A DNA stretch of 58,980 nucleotides from Guillardia theta CCMP2712. Taxonomy: Eukaryota; Cryptophyceae; Pyrenomonadales; Geminigeraceae. Each line of letters begins with the position of its first letter. The first letter of the stretch is position 1. The notes beneath the pieces were generated by a model, which did no database searches, was not told the DNA's origin, and saw nothing but the letters and a program-made list of their open reading frames with translations. Where the stretch lies: positions 1-58,980 of the forward strand of contig NW_005434447.1 in NCBI RefSeq assembly GCF_000315625.1. The letters are read 5' to 3'. The translations under genes were made by a program, and so were the position numbers. Shown piece by piece: positions 18,960 to 28,648 of this stretch.

Positions 18960-20510
18960 ATGCAGACGGAAGACTTCCCACTCGACATTGAGGAGTTCTC
19001 CTCTCCGGATGAGACGATGACGAGCGTGCCGTCGACCCAAGAGAAGCCTTCATCAAAGACAAGGAAGCCCTGCGTTCACGGGAGCGCACGATCGAAGTGC
19101 AAAGTGGCGGGATGCTACACGGGGAAGCTGTGCGAGCACAGGCGCAACCGATCGCTGTGCAAAGAGTGCGGGGGGTCCTCAATATGCTCGCACGGCCGCA
19201 TCCGAGCTATATGCAGGGAGTGCGGGGGGGCCTCAATATGCCCACACGGCCGTATCCGATCATACTGCAAGGAGTGCGGGGGGGCCTCAATATGCCCACA
19301 CGGCCGTATCCGATCATACTGCAAGGAGTGCAAGGGGGGCTCTATATGCCCGCACAACCGGTCGGTGTGCAGGGAGTGCGGGGGGTCACAGGTCTGCCAA
19401 CACGGCCGTCACCGGTACAGATGCAAGGAGTGCGGGGGGGGCAGCATCTGCGAGCACGGCCGGAGGCGTTCGAGGTGCAGGGAGTGCGTCGGGCAAGTGG
19501 TTGTGCAGACATACGCCCAGTGCATACAGGCGGAAGGTCCTGCGTGCTCACCCGACTCAAACGAGACGATGACGAGCGTGCCGTCGACGCAGGAGGAGCC
19601 TTTATCAAAGACAAGGAGGATCTGCGTTCACGGGAGTGCACGGTCGAGGTGCAAGGTGGCGGGATGCTACACGGGGACAAAGTGTGAGCACAAGCGCAGG
19701 CGATCCATATGCAAGGAGTGCGGGGGGGGCAGCATCTGCGAGCACGGCCGGAGGCGATCACAATGCAAGGAGTGTGGGGGAGGCAGCAGATGCCCCCACG
19801 GCCGTCTGCGATCGGTGTGCAAGGAGTGCGGGGGGTCCTGCATATGCGTGCATGCCCGCGCACGATCCAATTGCAAGGAGTGCGGCGGGGGCAGCATCTG
19901 CGAGCACGGCCGTATCCGAGTCACATGCAGGGAGTGTGGGGGGTCGCAGGTCTGCCAACACGGCCGCCAGCGGTCTGGATGCAGGGAGTGCGGGGGGCGG
20001 CACGTATGCGAGCACGGGCGGAGGCGATCGTACTGCAAGGAGTGCGGGGGGGTTTCTATATGCCCGCACAAGCGTATCCGAGCTACATGCAAGGAGTGTG
20101 GAGGGTCACAGGTCTGCCGACACGGCCGGAGGCGGTCGGTGTGCAGGGAATGTGGTGGGGGCAGCATCTGCGAGCACGGGCGGGAGCGGGCGGTGTGCAA
20201 GGAGTGCGGGGGGTCCCAAATATGCGAGCACGGGCGGAGGCGGTCGAAGTGCAGGGAGTGCGGAGGGGAAGTGGTTGTGGAGACATACGCCCAGGTCATG
20301 CAGGCGCAAGGCCCTGTGTCGTCTTCCGAGGACTTCCCTCCTGACATTGAGGAGTTCTCCTCCTCACACGAGGCGATGGCGAGCGTGCCGTCGACCCATG
20401 AGGAGCCTCCATCAAAGAGAAGGAAGATCTGCGTTCACGGGGGGCAGGGAGGATGTGCGGGCACAAGCGGCAGAGATCGGAAGGCAGGGTGTGCGGAGGG
20501 GGCGGGGTGA
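18960..20510 (+). CDS. Protein with about 19 CxxCGG...CxHGRxR zinc-knuckle-like repeats
   Basis: The start is MQTEDFPLDIEEFSS. The body is built of an 18-residue repeat, C-(K/R)-E-C-G-G-x3-C-x-H-G-R-x-R-x2, about 7 copies in block A and about 12 in block B. Each block opens with the same leader (TSVPSTQE...CVHGSARSKCKVAGCYTG) and closes with V-V-x-(T/E)-TYAQ. A third block starts at about 20325 with DFPPDIEEFSS but leaves the repeat frame after KICVHG; the repeat continues in another frame (CGHKRQRS), so the gene is probably longer or the end is decayed. Such CxxC/CxH repeats are known in protists, algae and large DNA viruses without a proven function; zinc binding is inferred from Cys/His spacing. 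Confidence 0.8.
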   Translation: MQTEDFPLDIEEFSSPDETMTSVPSTQEKPSSKTRKPCVHGSARSKCKVAGCYTGKLCEHRRNRSLCKECGGSSICSHGRIRAICRECGGASICPHGRIRSYCKECGGASICPHGRIRSYCKECKGGSICPHNRSVCRECGGSQVCQHGRHRYRCKECGGGSICEHGRRRSRCRECVGQVVVQTYAQCIQAEGPACSPDSNETMTSVPSTQEEPLSKTRRICVHGSARSRCKVAGCYTGTKCEHKRRRSICKECGGGSICEHGRRRSQCKECGGGSRCPHGRLRSVCKECGGSCICVHARARSNCKECGGGSICEHGRIRVTCRECGGSQVCQHGRQRSGCRECGGRHVCEHGRRRSYCKECGGVSICPHKRIRATCKECGGSQVCRHGRRRSVCRECGGGSICEHGRERAVCKECGGSQICEHGRRRSKCRECGGEVVVETYAQVMQAQGPVSSSEDFPPDIEEFSSSHEAMASVPSTHEEPPSKRRKICVHGGQGGCAGTSGRDRKAGCAEGAG

Positions 20511-20658
20511 TCAGCATCTGCGTTCCAGGGACAGTAGAGAGGCGCCTCTGTCCTCAAGTAAAGACAGAGTTCCGATATATGTTTGATAAAAAAACACTTT
20601 TTGTACTAGAGTACGGGAGGGAGTCGGGGGCGGGTGGCAGCAGTGGAGGTTTCGGAGT

Positions 20659-22156
20659 ATGCAGCATCGAGGCAGGCAAGCCGGGGGCTGCCGCGCCGTG
20701 CTGGCGCTGTTCTGCATGACGCAATCGGCCATGTTCTGGTTCCTGACCAGGGATCTGAACTCGGAAGGCCTGTCGAACAGCACGGGGGTTCTCGAGGGCG
20801 TGGACGGGGGCGATTCCTCGACGGGGGCGCTGGTCGAGACGTTCAGGCGAGGATCGTGGGAACATCGCGAGAACTCGACTGTGGGCATCGCGAAGGCGAG
20901 ATATGTAGACACGGGATCGTGCGGGTCCAGCTTTGGAGGGTGCCTTGAGTGGCTTGGGGAGGAGGTGTGGCACTGGAACCCGGGGCACGGTGGGAACGCG
21001 GGGCTGATCCGGAACTGGACGGAGAGGGCGGCTTGGCACTGGGGTGCAGGGGGGGAGGGGCTTGCGGGGCTGTTCCCCGAGAAGGTCATCGGGGACATCG
21101 GGGTGTCGAGGAACAAGGAGTACAGGTCGTTCTCCGCGCTGTTCAAGCGGGGAGGTACGTGCAAGCCGCGGAGGAGCTGTCGAGCCATGGTCCACGCGAC
21201 GGGGTGACCGGGAGGAAGAGGGAGGCGTGGCCGGGGGTGGGGTGCTGCGGGGGGTGCTGGTGTACGGCAACGGGGACCTGCAGGCGGGAGGGGTGTACCT
21301 GCGGGCCGGGGGCTGCATGGTGGGCGGGCAGCGTCAGTCGGTTTCGGGGGAGGCCATGAGGGGTCTTCCGCGGCATGAGTGCGTGGTGGTGATATCTCAC
21401 GAGGGGCCAGGGGTACTTCCACTTCATGGGGGAGGGTCTGGTGCGGTTGGCGCTGGCGAAGGAGTTCCTGGAGTTTGGAGGGGCCGTCCGGGTGCGGGAG
21501 GGATGCGGCGGTGCATGCGTTTGAGGCGCACTCGGGGTTCGTGACGGAGCTGGTTGGCTACTTTGGGCTCTCGAGGGTGGTGGACGGGAGTGTTTTCGCG
21601 ACGAGGCTGATCTTTCCTCAGCCGACGGATTGTGGGAACCCGTCGTTTGTGAGCCTCCAGGTTCTGAGGAGGTCGCTGGTGGGTGGGGCGCTTGGCGGGG
21701 GTGGCTTGAGGCGGGTTGGCAATGTCAGCAGGGGGCGGCGAAGTGCAGGATCCTGCTGGTGAGGAGGGTTTCACACAGGAGATCTGTGAGGAACCACGAC
21801 GACCTGTTGAGGGCGATGGGTTCATTCCCTTGCGAGACGGTGGTGGAGGATGGGAGTTCGACGGTTGGGAGGCAGCTGAGGTCCTTCCGTGATGCGGATC
21901 TGGTGGTGGCCCCGCACGGTGCCGGTCTGACGAACGTGGTGGTGTGCAGGGAGGGGTTGGGGTGGTGGAGTTGTTGGTGGAGGGCGGGGATGTGAACCTC
22001 TGTTACCTTTCGATGTCGGTGAAGCTTTTGTTGAGGTACGTCGGTCTGATGATGGCTGGGTCGAGGCCGGACAGTCCGATGACGGCGAGCATCCCCCTGG
22101 TGCTTTCTACGGTCCGCGGGGTGCTGGGGAGGGTCATGGGGCTTGATGCCGGCTGA
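20659..22156 (+). CDS. GT61-family glycosyltransferase (multi-exon, with unresolved frame changes)
   Basis: N-terminus MQHRGRQAGGCRAVLALFCMTQSAMFWFL is a signal anchor. Downstream pieces in order: GVLVYGNGDLQAGGVYLRAGG; YFHFMGEGLVRLALAKEFL (the family's H-W/F-x-x-E region); KCRILLVRRVSHRRSVRN; and DADLVVAPHGAGLTNVVVC, the diagnostic GT61 HGAGLTN block, then VVELLVEGGDVNLCY. Two GT-AG introns fit in phase (21155-21218, 64 bp; 21679-21731, 53 bp). Three further frame changes (near 21410, 21500 and 21955, all in G-rich runs) remain, so indel errors or decay are possible. GT61 enzymes transfer xylose, arabinose or GlcNAc in the secretory pathway. Confidence 0.75.
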
Positions 22157-22243
22157 GTTTTTTGTGTTCCGAGGTCATTGTGTTTGGATTTGGTATTTAA
22201 ACGTCAAAATGGAGTCCGTGGTCAATTGCGGGTTTGTGGTGAG

Positions 22244-23689
22244 ATGTCGGTTTCGACCGAGAAGCGTTGCTGCGCGAGGTGTGGGACGGAGAAGACGATC
22301 CAGGACGAGCTCGACCGGATGAAGGAGTATGTCAACGTTGGCGAACGCAGAGGGACATTTGAGAGAAAGGAGTTGAAGAGCGCAAAGAAGAGAAGGAAGG
22401 GTGGTGGAGAGGGCGGGGCGGAGGAGGGGAAAAGGCGGAGGATTGATGCTTTGGTGACGGAGGGGTCTGCCGTGGTGCCGAAGAGACAGGCGGGGTCAAG
22501 GGATAGCGGGATGCCCTTGGTTCTGAGGTCCCTGCCTCCAGTGGGGTTGTTGACGAGGGATGAGCTGGCGTCGTTCTTCAAGATCCCGCGGGGTCCTGTG
22601 GGTTCAGCTGGTCCAAGGGATCCGAAGCGACTGGGAAATGTCGGGGGAGGGCAGGAGGTGATGAGTCAGGTTTCGTCGGTGTCATCAAACGCTAGGCAGG
22701 GTATTAGGAGGGGTGGGGAGGGGTTGAACTCGGGGGCGGTTGTGGAGGTGGCGCCCGCTCCAGCGGTGTCGGGCGGTGTTGACAGGGACGTGGGGGCTGG
22801 CAGAGTGTCGCCGAGCAGCGAAGTGGGGTTGAGCGGTGTTGACAGGGTGGAAGAGGTTTGGAGAAGGTCAAATGATGGGAACGGCGGTGGGAATGGAGGA
22901 AGAACGGAGGGTGCGATGGATTCGAGGGACGAGGACATGTCGAGGTGGCTCGACAACATGTCTATCAAGTCGGGCACGAAATCGTCCGAGAGGGACAGGC
23001 GAGAGCTGAAGAGGGTGACCTCATTGCAGGTCGGGGTGGAGGAGGATTTCGAGCGGAAGTTCTTTGCCTTCTGGGATGCTTTCATGGAGATGTTGATGGG
23101 AGTGGTGAGGAGCGGCGGCGAGATGCCACAGCACAGCGATTGGGAGCAGTATGCGGAGGCGTACCGCGAGAGCCTTGGCGACCTGTCTGACAGGCTGGAT
23201 GGCCTTGAGCGCGAGATCCAAGGGTACGCAGGGCTTCAAGTCCTGTACAGGCTGGACGGTCTGAGGATTGAGGAGCGGACGAGGGCCTTTGTGAACAGCC
23301 AGGTGTACCAGGACACGGGCAGGGCGCTCAGGGCGTTCTTTGGGGAGTGCCTTGGGATGCTGACGGGGTTCTGGGGGCCGGACGTGCTGAGGTTCGTGAA
23401 GAAGGTGCTGGTGCAGCTGAGTCTGCAGTACGTGCTCATGAAGCACATGAGGGGGTGGAGGAGGGGGGCGGACCTTGTCCGGTACCGGTCGAGCATGTAC
23501 CTGAGGGCGAGGTACAACCTGATGGGTTTGGAGCTGCTCTTTGAGTCGAAGGTTTTCCGGGTTCTGTTTCCGGAGGTGAGCGTGGGCCAGCGTGTGATCG
23601 AGCAGGCCGAGTTCCAGAGGCAACACGCGAGGGTCCAGCAGTCGTTGGAGGTCGTGAAGAAGATGTATGGCAAAGTGTTTACGGGGTAG
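22244..23689 (+). CDS. Hypothetical protein: N-terminal CCxxCG knuckle, basic middle, helical C-terminal domain
   Basis: From MSVSTEKRCCARCG the product has 481 residues. Residues 9-13 form a CxxC pair. Residues 45-70 are K/R-rich (KSAKKRRKGGGEGG, EGKRRRID), a likely nuclear signal. A disordered Gly/Ser section follows to about 235, then a compact helical domain (residues 270-480, for example EDFERKFFAFWDAFMEML and GFWGPDVLRFVKKVLVQLSLQYVLM). The helical domain shows faint likeness to the paired genes at 28649 and 29362 (an LG...FW...LR...L.LSL pattern), which also begin with CxxCG. No known family is recognised. Confidence 0.65.
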   Translation: MSVSTEKRCCARCGTEKTIQDELDRMKEYVNVGERRGTFERKELKSAKKRRKGGGEGGAEEGKRRRIDALVTEGSAVVPKRQAGSRDSGMPLVLRSLPPVGLLTRDELASFFKIPRGPVGSAGPRDPKRLGNVGGGQEVMSQVSSVSSNARQGIRRGGEGLNSGAVVEVAPAPAVSGGVDRDVGAGRVSPSSEVGLSGVDRVEEVWRRSNDGNGGGNGGRTEGAMDSRDEDMSRWLDNMSIKSGTKSSERDRRELKRVTSLQVGVEEDFERKFFAFWDAFMEMLMGVVRSGGEMPQHSDWEQYAEAYRESLGDLSDRLDGLEREIQGYAGLQVLYRLDGLRIEERTRAFVNSQVYQDTGRALRAFFGECLGMLTGFWGPDVLRFVKKVLVQLSLQYVLMKHMRGWRRGADLVRYRSSMYLRARYNLMGLELLFESKVFRVLFPEVSVGQRVIEQAEFQRQHARVQQSLEVVKKMYGKVFTG

Positions 23690-23728
23690 CCAGGGTTCCG
23701 GGGGGGTCTTTGTTTGTGTACCCGTGTG

Positions 23729-23736
23729 ATATATAT
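23729..23736 (+). promoter_or_regulatory. TATA box of the 23764 gene
   Basis: The run TGATATATAT lies 28-35 bases before the chosen ATG and supports the start at 23764 over the upstream codon. Confidence 0.55.
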
Positions 23737-23763
23737 GCGGAAGTGGTTGAGGCTTTCCGTGAG

Positions 23764-24333
23764 ATGAATTACATCCCGACGGAGATTGGCACGGAGGGTG
23801 GTGGGGAGGAACAGGGCGGGATAAGCGGGTGGAAAGGCGGGGTTGAGGTGGGTGAGGGGGATGACCTTCCTGCGCCGAGCCCATCGGCCCCAGAGCTGGT
23901 CCTGAACGACCAGACGTTCCTGGATCTCATGGAGAGCGTGCAAAGGAACACGCGGGGTCTGCAGGACTGCCTGACGTATAGCGAGGAGACGAGGAGGCAG
24001 TTGAAGAAGGTGACTTCGAGGCTGCACGAGCTTGTGGACAAGGTGGAGAGCATGCACCGGGAGCAGGTGGGTTGGCTCAAGGGGTGCAAGAGAGTGTGCA
24101 GGGAGTGCTGCGAGGATTACCTCGAGAAGCTTGGGGAGAGGGCTTCGTTGGTGCATCGGGACATCGAGGATGGGAGGAAGGTGACGAGGCGGGTGTTGAA
24201 GGGTAGATCGGGGCATGAGGGGGGTGTGACCGAAGCCCTGGAAGAGGCCCAGATGAACATCCTGGATCTGATCGAGGGGTTGGTGGACCTCAGGAAGGGC
24301 AGGGGTGACATCGGGGTCAAGTTGACTTGCTGA
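23764..24333 (+). CDS. Coiled-coil hypothetical protein (189 aa)
   Basis: It starts MNYIPTEIGTEGG just after a TATA box. An acidic/Gly linker leads to a long amphipathic helix with heptads (FLDLMESVQRNTRGL, TRRQLKKVTSRLHELVDKVESM) containing CKRVCRECC, a local cysteine cluster, and a C-terminal helix (EEAQMNILDLIEGLVDL). No domain name can be given. It follows the 22244 gene by 75 bases on the same strand, so its promoter must be within or right after that gene. Confidence 0.55.
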   Translation: MNYIPTEIGTEGGGEEQGGISGWKGGVEVGEGDDLPAPSPSAPELVLNDQTFLDLMESVQRNTRGLQDCLTYSEETRRQLKKVTSRLHELVDKVESMHREQVGWLKGCKRVCRECCEDYLEKLGERASLVHRDIEDGRKVTRRVLKGRSGHEGGVTEALEEAQMNILDLIEGLVDLRKGRGDIGVKLTC

Positions 24334-24382
24334 GATTTTTGAATAGATAAAGCAGCAATTCCTATTTGCGTGGGCAATCTGC

Positions 24383-24798
24383 ATGAAAGCCTCTTATCGG
24401 GACAGCCTGTGCCGTCATTGCAGTAGACATGGGGGGAAGGGGGGGCACACGGGGAGGACAGGGTCGATCGTGTCGCACGCCGTGGCCACCGGGGTCGGGG
24501 CTGGGGTTGGTGCGGGGTTGACGGCGGGTGCTTCGTATGGGCTGTCGAGGCTTGCAAGGGGGTTGGGTGAGTGACGGAGTTCTCTGTGTGCTGTTTTCCT
24601 GGGTATCTCACGCTCCTCGCAGGCAGGCGAGAGGGTGACGATGGCTCGGAGATTGACGTAGAGGAATCGACGAAGGATCTATTGTTGCAGTTGCTGAACA
24701 GCGTTGAAGAGATGAAGGAAGATATCAAACGGATTGCAGATGACAAACACACCGCTCAGGCAGCCGCACCCACTGCATCAGACACGGGCGCGGTGTAG
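24383..24798 (+). CDS. Two-exon small protein: CxxC pair plus Gly-rich helix
   Basis: Exon 1 (24383-24566) encodes CRHCSRHGGKGG, then VATGVGAGVGAGLTAGASYGL, a glycine-zipper-like hydrophobic stretch. A 56-bp intron (24567-24622, GTGAGT...CTCCTCGCAG) is phase-compatible with exon 2, GRREGDDGSEIDVEES and a helix LLLQLLNSVEEMKEDIKR. Total length is about 119 residues. The mix of a Cys pair and Gly-zipper helix is shared with the 10530 gene, although there the cysteines are C-terminal. Membrane insertion is plausible. Confidence 0.65.
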
Positions 24799-24852
24799 AG
24801 CCTTCGCTGGGCGCTTTTTCATTAGAGTTCTTTGACTTTTTTAAAAACTGGT

Positions 24853-25497
24853 TCATGGAATACGGTCTCTGCATTCACAAGGGTTCTGCTCCTGCTGGCA
24901 TAGAGTGTCGGAAAGGGTATGCAGGCGGGGGCAAACGTGCACGAGGTGCTCGAGCATGGGCGGGACGCCCTTTACTTGATACCTCTCGGGGAAGTGGTGC
25001 AGGCAGAGCTCAAAGAAGCGGAGGTACTTGAGCACCTCGGGGTGGGAGAGTGCCTCGGTGGTAGAGACCAAGTTGCCCAGGCAGAGCCTCACTTGGTGGC
25101 AGTCGGGGTCGGCCCAACCACCGTTTGTGACCACAACGAAGTTGACCCAGACCAAGTGTGCATCGCTATGGTCGAAAGCGAGGCAGCCGGCTTCCCTGAG
25201 GTCCTTGACGCTGGTGTCGTCGATCAGGCTGTCTGGGCGGCGGATGACTACCTTCTTGAAGGCGATGACGAGTTCGGCGGCCTTTGCGATGCTCCTGAGC
25301 AGGTTGGTCATGCTGCAGGTGGGTTCGAGGGATGGGTCAGATTCGGAGCAGGCAGGGCAGGGGCAGAGCTCGTCCATTTGTCCATGGAGGATGATTTTCT
25401 GCAGCTCCTTGGTGTTGCACAGCGCCCTGAAGGCTGCATGACGGATCGTCTCGAGATGATCCTTGAGGTCTGGAGCATGGGTGGAGTGCAACGGCAT
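24853..25497 (-). CDS. Hypothetical helical protein with CPCPAC motif (214 aa)
   Basis: The ATG at 25497 opens MPLHSTHAPDLKDHLETIRH. CPCPACSESD lies at residues 47-56, followed by helices (LLRSIAKAAELVIAFKKVV, HPEVLKYLRFFELCLHHF) and a C-terminal Cys/His-rich segment (HVCPRLHTLSDTLC...CECRD). No family is recognised. It is single-exon, divergent from the 25750 gene and convergent with the 24383 gene. Confidence 0.6.
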   Translation of the reverse strand: MPLHSTHAPDLKDHLETIRHAAFRALCNTKELQKIILHGQMDELCPCPACSESDPSLEPTCSMTNLLRSIAKAAELVIAFKKVVIRRPDSLIDDTSVKDLREAGCLAFDHSDAHLVWVNFVVVTNGGWADPDCHQVRLCLGNLVSTTEALSHPEVLKYLRFFELCLHHFPERYQVKGVPPMLEHLVHVCPRLHTLSDTLCQQEQNPCECRDRIP

Positions 25498-25749
25498 GGC
25501 ACGGGGATCAAGGGTGGCTTGCAGCGATGGGGAGTCAAATCCCGGTTGTGTCTTTTTTGTTTGGTTTTGAGTTTTTTTTCTTTGGATCGGTCTGAGCGAG
25601 AGTTGGGTCTTTTTTCTGTTGCTTTTTTCTTTCTGTGTCGGATCCCCATTCCCCAGTGACTGGTCGATCGGGGTTCTGCGGCCCGCCGGATCGTTACACG
25701 TGAACGTTTGTCTTTTTTTTCCCCTTTGGTCCGGTGCTGATTGCGGCAG

Positions 25750-26271
25750 ATGGACGGTACATCGCGACGGGAGGGAGAGGGGAGGAGGGAGGTTGCCGAG
25801 CAGGCGGCAGGGCGCGCAGGAGGGTCCGAGTCTGTCATGGGAGGTGATGCTCGGTGTTTTCTTGGTGGGTTGGGGGGTGAATTTCTGGGTGTGGGTTGTC
25901 TGGAGGCGATGTTTTCAGGTTTGTGTTGGGTTGACCGAAGGAATCAGGGATGCTTGGGGCTGGAGGCGCGGGGGGGGTTGTGGGGGCTGCTGCTGCGAGC
26001 GGGGTGAACAAGAAGAGGCTGGAGATGAGCTTGTTCGCGGCTGCGCTTCAACGGGATCAGCTCAAGGCTTTGAAGAAAAAGGCCCGTGAGGAGAGCAAGG
26101 GAAGGAGGGGGTGCGAGGGGGGTCATAGCAAAGGGGTTGAGGACAAGGTGAGCCTGATTTGTCTCTTTGAATATTGGTTATCGAGAGTCTGTGTGATTCA
26201 TGCGGCAGGTGAAGCGTCTCGGGATGCCCCCGTTTCGCCGAGCGAGCATCTCGTCAACATCGAGAGGATGA
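25750..26271 (+). CDS. Three-exon small basic protein
   Basis: Exon 1 25750-25843 (MDGTSRREGEGRREVAEQAA), intron 25844-25947 (104 bp), exon 2 25948-26147 (Ala/Gly-rich, then a basic helix LQRDQLKALKKKAREESK), intron 26148-26208 (61 bp, GTGAGC...GCGGCAG), and exon 3 26209-26271 (VKRLGMPPFRRAS to a TGA). All junctions are in phase. The total is about 118 residues, strongly basic with Cys-poor sequence; it may be a nuclear or RNA-binding protein, but that is a guess. The unspliced frames give no sensible C-terminus. Confidence 0.6.
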
Positions 26272-26326
26272 TCGATCGGGTCGTTTTTTGTGGTGATGGG
26301 TTCGATGGGGGCTGAGGGGATGTTGG

Positions 26327-27628
26327 ATGACTCAGGACGCGGTGGAGATCGAGCAGAGGCATCATCTAGAGGCTCTCTGGCGGGATGGCTACGTGGTGGT
26401 GAAGATGAAGGTCAGTCGATTTCTCTTGTTTTGTTTGCGTGCATGCCGTGCGCGGGGGTCTGAGGTGTTCTTGGTTGGGGGTCGGAAGGATGTGATGCAC
26501 GGGACGAGTGCGCACGAATTCGTCACCCGGAGGCTGGCGGAGCTGTTCCACAGGAAGGCGGGGAGGACGTTGGTTGCGGATCTCGACAGGGAGGGTCTCG
26601 TGAAGATATTCCGGGATGCCAATCAAGGTGTTGGAGGGGAGAGGGGCTTCAACATGCTTTTCCAGAAGATCGACGACTGTGAGCGCGGGGTCCGCTCCGA
26701 GCGGGAGAGGGCGATCGCGACAGTGTGAGGGGGTTGGCTTCTTGCTGGGGGTGCCGAGTGATGGTTGGGTCGGGCAGGTACGACTACCACAAACGGAAGG
26801 TGCTGGACGGCTTCCTGCCAGACATGATGAGGAACGTGCTTCTACAGACGATCCCGCTGCTGCATGCCCTGGGGATGAACTTCCTGCTCAAGTCCTCGGT
26901 GATGTGCAGCAAGCCGGGCTGTGGGTACCAGGACTACCACTTCGACCTCCCTCCGGATTTGCAGGGGAGGGCGTCGGACATGTCGGTGATCGTGCCGATG
27001 TTCGAGGGGTGCAAGCTCAGGGTCGTGGCGGGCTCGCACCGGGCTGCGGAGGCGGACATGCGCGGGGGGTTTGAGGGGTTCCTGGAGGGGAGGGAGGGGA
27101 GGCTCGCCAGGGAGCTGGTGGAGGCAGGGGCCTGCGTGCGGGACGTGGATGTGAGGGTTGGGGAGTGCATCGTGTTCCTCGCGCACGTCGTACATTCGGG
27201 GTCGTCATACGAGCGGGTGAGCAATCGCTTTGTTGGGTGTTGTGGGGGCGGCCTGTTGATTTGTGTGCTCGGAATGGAAGGAGAACTTCCGCTGCCACTT
27301 TGCGCTGTCCAGTGGGATCAAGGTGATCCGGGACCAAGTGATGTCCGTGTCTACGTGTTTGAAGGAGTTCTACAAGCTGGACACCGACACGATGGTGATG
27401 CGTGAGCCTGAGGAAGGTGATTGTGATTGTTGGGCTATCGGTCGGACACTTTTGTCAAAGACTGACTTTTTGTTTTCTTTGTCACTTTGTCACTTTGTCG
27501 CTGCAGTTGTTGGGAAGAGGAGGAGAAAGGGGGCCCAAGCGCTCTGGGGTGGATTGAGGCAACAGGAAGAGAAGAGACAAGTGAGGAAGGAGCAAGGCGA
27601 GGGGTACTCTTGGATTTGTTTTGTTTGA
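26327..27628 (+). CDS. Phytanoyl-CoA dioxygenase-like 2OG-Fe(II) oxygenase, five exons
   Basis: Four introns fit in phase: 26411-26488, 26725-26777, 27217-27280 and 27417-27506. The N-terminus has ALWRDGYVVVK, typical of PhyH proteins (DGY-V). The core shows GYQDYHFDLP (HxD iron ligands), CKLRVVAGSHR, and ECIVFLAHVVHSGSSYER followed after the intron by ENFRCHFAL (distal His, then the Arg/β-strand region for 2-oxoglutarate). The last exon is a basic, glutamine-rich tail (GKRRRKGAQ, EEKRQVRKEQ). Substrate cannot be read; family members hydroxylate lipids, small molecules or proteins. The third intron lies exactly at the normally continuous S-x-x-x-R/N to hydrophobic strand junction, which supports the splice. 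Confidence 0.75.
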
Positions 27629-27661
27629 TTTCGTTTGAAAAAATAGAACTGCCGGTTCTGT

Positions 27662-28246
27662 TCACGAGGAGACGCCGTGCTCCACGGGGGGCACCCTGTC
27701 CGCCGTGGCTTTGGTCGGAGTGGGGCAAGGGTCTTTGAAGTCCTTCCAATCGATGGATTCCAAGATCCGCGATGGGGAGTAGCGGAATATGTTTGGGTTC
27801 TTCGGTCTCAAGGGGATGGGGTGATGGATGGGCAGGGGTGAGGTGTCGGTGTTGTTTGATTCGGTCGGTTTTTCTTTCAGATCGGGGGGCTTCTCCTGTG
27901 TACGGTCGGCCCTTGGGTTGGAGGTCTGGTTTTCGAAGGAGATGGATATTGAAGCTTTCAGGATCGGCCTGTTGTGCCGGCCCGGTGGCAGGGAGTGGTT
28001 GTGTGTCATCACCTCGATGTCGAGTCTCGTGTCATGCCCGAGCTCGGCGGTGTAGAGTTTGATTGAATCGGTGGCACGGGGGATTGGGTTGTGGAGGTGG
28101 ATCAGTGAGACGACGACGATGGGGTTGATGTTGGCAATGGAGGCGTGGGGGGCATCGGGTTGGGTGGGGTTTGGTTTTCCCGCGCATATATTGTCGTGGG
28201 TCGCGTGATGTCCATAGTACACATCGGTGTGTCTGGGGGATTCCAT
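27662..28246 (-). CDS. Possible hypothetical protein, basic/Pro-rich
   Basis: The minus frame contains a plausible folded stretch (PIVVVSLIHLHNPIP, SIKLYTAELGHDTRLDIEV, ILKASISISFENQ) followed by a Pro/Lys-rich tail. A TATATG box at about 28185-28192 would fire inside the annotated N-terminus, so the real start may lie downstream or in an unrecognised exon. No family is recognised. Confidence is low because no intron or motif confirms it. Confidence 0.35.
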   Translation of the reverse strand: MESPRHTDVYYGHHATHDNICAGKPNPTQPDAPHASIANINPIVVVSLIHLHNPIPRATDSIKLYTAELGHDTRLDIEVMTHNHSLPPGRHNRPILKASISISFENQTSNPRADRTQEKPPDLKEKPTESNNTDTSPLPIHHPIPLRPKNPNIFRYSPSRILESIDWKDFKDPCPTPTKATADRVPPVEHGVSS

Positions 28247-28604
28247 GCGGCATCACGGGAGGTTGGGTGGTCCCTGCGTCTTGGGGATGAGGGGATCGAC
28301 GGGATCGGAGGGATCGGAGGGATCGGAGGGATCGAAGCTTGGGGTGAAGAGTGAGGTAGTGGGGCCAGGGCGTGCTGTCGTGTCGCGGTTCTTCAACAGG
28401 GTGAGGAGGCGGTGGGTGTACACGTCCGCGCGGTTCAAGGGCAGCAAGTGGAATGGGAGGATGGCGCCTAGGGTGCTTCTGTCTGTGGTTGTGCCGATGG
28501 TGCATCGGGGGAGGGGTTTGTGTTGGGCGTCGGCGTCGGCGTCGGCGTTGGCCTTGGCAGTTGAAGGGTTCGCACCACCCTGAGGTCGCTGAGCGGCAAG
28601 TGTG

Positions 28605-28612
28605 CATATATG
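28605..28612 (+). promoter_or_regulatory. TATA box of the 28649 gene
   Basis: CATATATG lies 37-44 bases before the ATG at 28649; the in-frame ATG inside the box itself (28610) is therefore unlikely to be the start. Confidence 0.5.
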
Positions 28613-28648
28613 AACCCGTGGCCAAGGAGGCAGTTTTTCGCATTGCGC

